Below are positions 29,406-30,813 of a stretch of 30,813 nucleotides of DNA, piece after piece. Every line of letters begins with the position of its first letter. Positions within the stretch are counted from its first letter, which is position 1. A program made the translations under genes and the position numbers. Origin of the DNA: a virus. The notes under the pieces are model-generated. The model was not told the DNA's origin and searched no databases. It saw only the letters and a program-made list of their open reading frames with translations. The stretch is from positions 1-30,813 of IMG/VR virus record IMGVR_UViG_3300045902_000478; one strand, 5' to 3'.

Positions 29406-30813
29406 ATGAGAAGGGCCGGGAGCACGTCCCAATCCGTCGAGATCCTCGCCCTCGATTACGAGGGCCGCCCGGTCACGACGCTGACCCACGCCTCGGGCGG
29501 TCTAACCTTGTCGTACCACCGTCCGGGGTCCGCCGCCGCGTCGATCGCGCCCGCGTCGCTCGCCGGCCCGGACGCGGCGTGGTCGTCGGGCGGGTTCGTC
29601 CACGTCTCCAACGGTGTCTACAGGCTCGACGTGCCTGACGCGGCGTTCGCGGCGGGCGTCAACAGGGTGACGGTCACGGGGGCCGCGACCGGCGTCGTGT
29701 TCGTGCCGCTGCGGGTCGCGCTCGTGGCGTTCGACCCCGGGGATGACGTCCGGCTCGGTCTCACGGCGCTGCCGAATGCGATGTTTGATAGCCTCTCGGG
29801 CCTCCCCTCGCGGACCCGCGTCCAGTCCGTGCCGGGCGACACGTGGAACCTGAACGCCGCGAGCTACAACACCGGGGGCACGATCGGCCAACTCGTCAAC
29901 AGGCTCGACGCGGCGATCACGACTCGGGCGACCGACGCGGGCGTGTGGGCCAATTCGACGCGCGAGCTATCGGCCGGGACGAATATCGTCCTCGCCAAGG
30001 GGACCGGGATCACCGGGTTCAATGACCTGGACGCGGCGGGCGTCCGGGCGGCCGTCGGGATGGCGTCGGCCGACCTCGACACGCAGCTTGACGCGATCGC
30101 CGCGGGCGGGCTCGACGCCGGGGCCGTGGCCGACGCGGTCTGGGACGCGACGCGGGCCGACCACGGCGACGCGGGGACGTTCGGGGAGGTCTTGCAGGGC
30201 TTCGACGGCACGGCGGACGGTGCGACCGAGGACACGATCGACCTGGGCGCCAACGCCCCGGTCGCGGACGTCACCGGGCAGGGCGTCCGGATCGTCGCCG
30301 GGGCGGGCGCCGGGCAGGCGAGGCGGATCGTCGCCTACGCCGACGGGGTGGCGACCGTCTCGCCCGCGTGGGACGACGAGCCAGACGACACGTCCAGGTG
30401 GGTGCTGACGGGCATCGTCCCCGGCGGGCTCGACGCCGGGGCCGTGGCCGACGCGGTCTGGGACGCGACGCGGGCCGACCACGGCGACGCGGGGACGTTC
30501 GGGGAGGTCTTGCAGGGCTTCGACGGCACGGCGGACGGTGCGACCGAGGACACGATCGACCTGGGCGCCAACGCCCCGGTCGCGGACGTCACCGGGCAGG
30601 GCGTCCGGATCGTCGCCGGGGCGGGCGCCGGGCAGGCGAGGCGGATCGTCGCCTACGCCGACGGGGTGGCGACCGTCTCGCCCGCGTGGGACGACGAGCC
30701 AGACGACACGTCCAGGTGGGTGCTGACGGGCATCGTCCCCGGCGGGCCGGTGGACCTTGCGGACGATGCGATCACGCCCGCGAAGCTGGCGGACGGGGCC
30801 ATCACGGAGGCCA
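29406..30813 (+). CDS. Tail fibre-like protein with in-frame tandem repeats, 3' partial
   Basis: ATG 29406 opens a frame that is still open at the window edge (469 codons seen). The N-terminus is sheet-like (SVEILALDYEGRPVTTLTH; NRVTVTGAATGVVFVPLRVAL). A helical 'IADAVWD'-type segment (LDAGAVADAVWDATRADH) and a 'DTIDLGANAPVADVTGQGVRIVAGAGAGQARRIVAY' domain follow, both common in phage fibres. These last parts form a 106-aa unit present twice in perfect copy, with a third start of 'GG' then different sequence. It probably gives the fibre length. Confidence 0.75.
   Translation, partial: MRRAGSTSQSVEILALDYEGRPVTTLTHASGGLTLSYHRPGSAAASIAPASLAGPDAAWSSGGFVHVSNGVYRLDVPDAAFAAGVNRVTVTGAATGVVFVPLRVALVAFDPGDDVRLGLTALPNAMFDSLSGLPSRTRVQSVPGDTWNLNAASYNTGGTIGQLVNRLDAAITTRATDAGVWANSTRELSAGTNIVLAKGTGITGFNDLDAAGVRAAVGMASADLDTQLDAIAAGGLDAGAVADAVWDATRADHGDAGTFGEVLQGFDGTADGATEDTIDLGANAPVADVTGQGVRIVAGAGAGQARRIVAYADGVATVSPAWDDEPDDTSRWVLTGIVPGGLDAGAVADAVWDATRADHGDAGTFGEVLQGFDGTADGATEDTIDLGANAPVADVTGQGVRIVAGAGAGQARRIVAYADGVATVSPAWDDEPDDTSRWVLTGIVPGGPVDLADDAITPAKLADGAITEA
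30105..30740 (+). repeat. Perfect 318-bp in-frame tandem duplication in the fibre gene
   Basis: Unit 1 is 30105-30422 and unit 2 is 30423-30740. Reading both side by side I found no difference. The period is 318 bases, exactly 106 codons. A third copy begins with GGCGGGC at 30741 and then diverges. Identity at synonymous sites shows the duplication is recent. Confidence 0.92.

Noticed and set aside
1-30813. CRISPR array or insertion sequence
   Set aside because: No regularly spaced repeats with unique spacers, no transposase motifs and no flanking inverted repeats were seen. The only long repeat is the 318-bp fibre duplication.

Overview
This window is phage DNA of very high GC content: by eye most codons end in G or C, and GTG and TTG starts are common. 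Nearly all genes lie on the + strand in tight overlapping runs (ATGA and GTGA stop/start junctions). The only minus-strand genes are two small ones at 13544-14263. The host is probably a planctomycete of the Isosphaera type. The base composition fits, and the metalloprotease at 7781-8350 begins with an Arg-rich segment and a 'VEALEHR' motif like the N-terminal tag of many planctomycete exported proteins. I see no integrase or host housekeeping gene, so I cannot tell a lytic phage from a prophage. The window is open at both ends.

Layout. (1) 1-1943: the 3' part of a DNA cytosine-5 methyltransferase that lacks its C-terminal motifs and carries a second plausible reading frame inside it, a small conserved-looking protein, and a Gp37/Gp68-type (DUF5131) protein. 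(2) 2073-8829: accessory and host-interaction genes. These include a papain-like peptidase, a proline-rich protein, a membrane-anchored response regulator followed by a histidine-kinase-like remnant, a zinc-ribbon protein, two tiny membrane proteins, a metzincin-like protease and a holin-like protein. (3) 8833-13569: a complete preQ0 pathway (folE, queD, queE, queC) with a DpdA-type DNA transglycosylase, a ParB-fold protein directly upstream, and an unassigned Cys/Lys-motif protein between queC and queD. (4) 13544-14383: a minus-strand pair including a ribbon-helix-helix regulator, then a divergent promoter/operator and an intrinsic terminator. (5) 14443-23231: packaging and head genes (small and large terminase, portal, minor head protein, scaffold, decoration-like protein, major capsid protein, probable connectors). 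(6) 23269-24557: a phage sigma factor and a DnaQ-like exonuclease. (7) 24591-30813: host-contact proteins, namely a 1174-aa LamG plus glycosidase-like protein, a LamG protein, and a fibre with a perfect in-frame 318-bp tandem duplication that runs off the window.

How it fits together. FolE, QueD, QueE and QueC make preQ0 from GTP, and the DpdA-like enzyme would exchange it for guanine in phage DNA. The likely benefit is escape from host restriction. No QueF-like gene is present, so the base is expected to be preQ0 itself or a derivative made by the unassigned protein. The sigma factor, the response regulator pair and three similar intergenic elements suggest the phage brings its own transcription control. 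The lack of recognisable tape-measure or tail-tube genes after the capsid suggests a short-tailed virion, which is only an inference.
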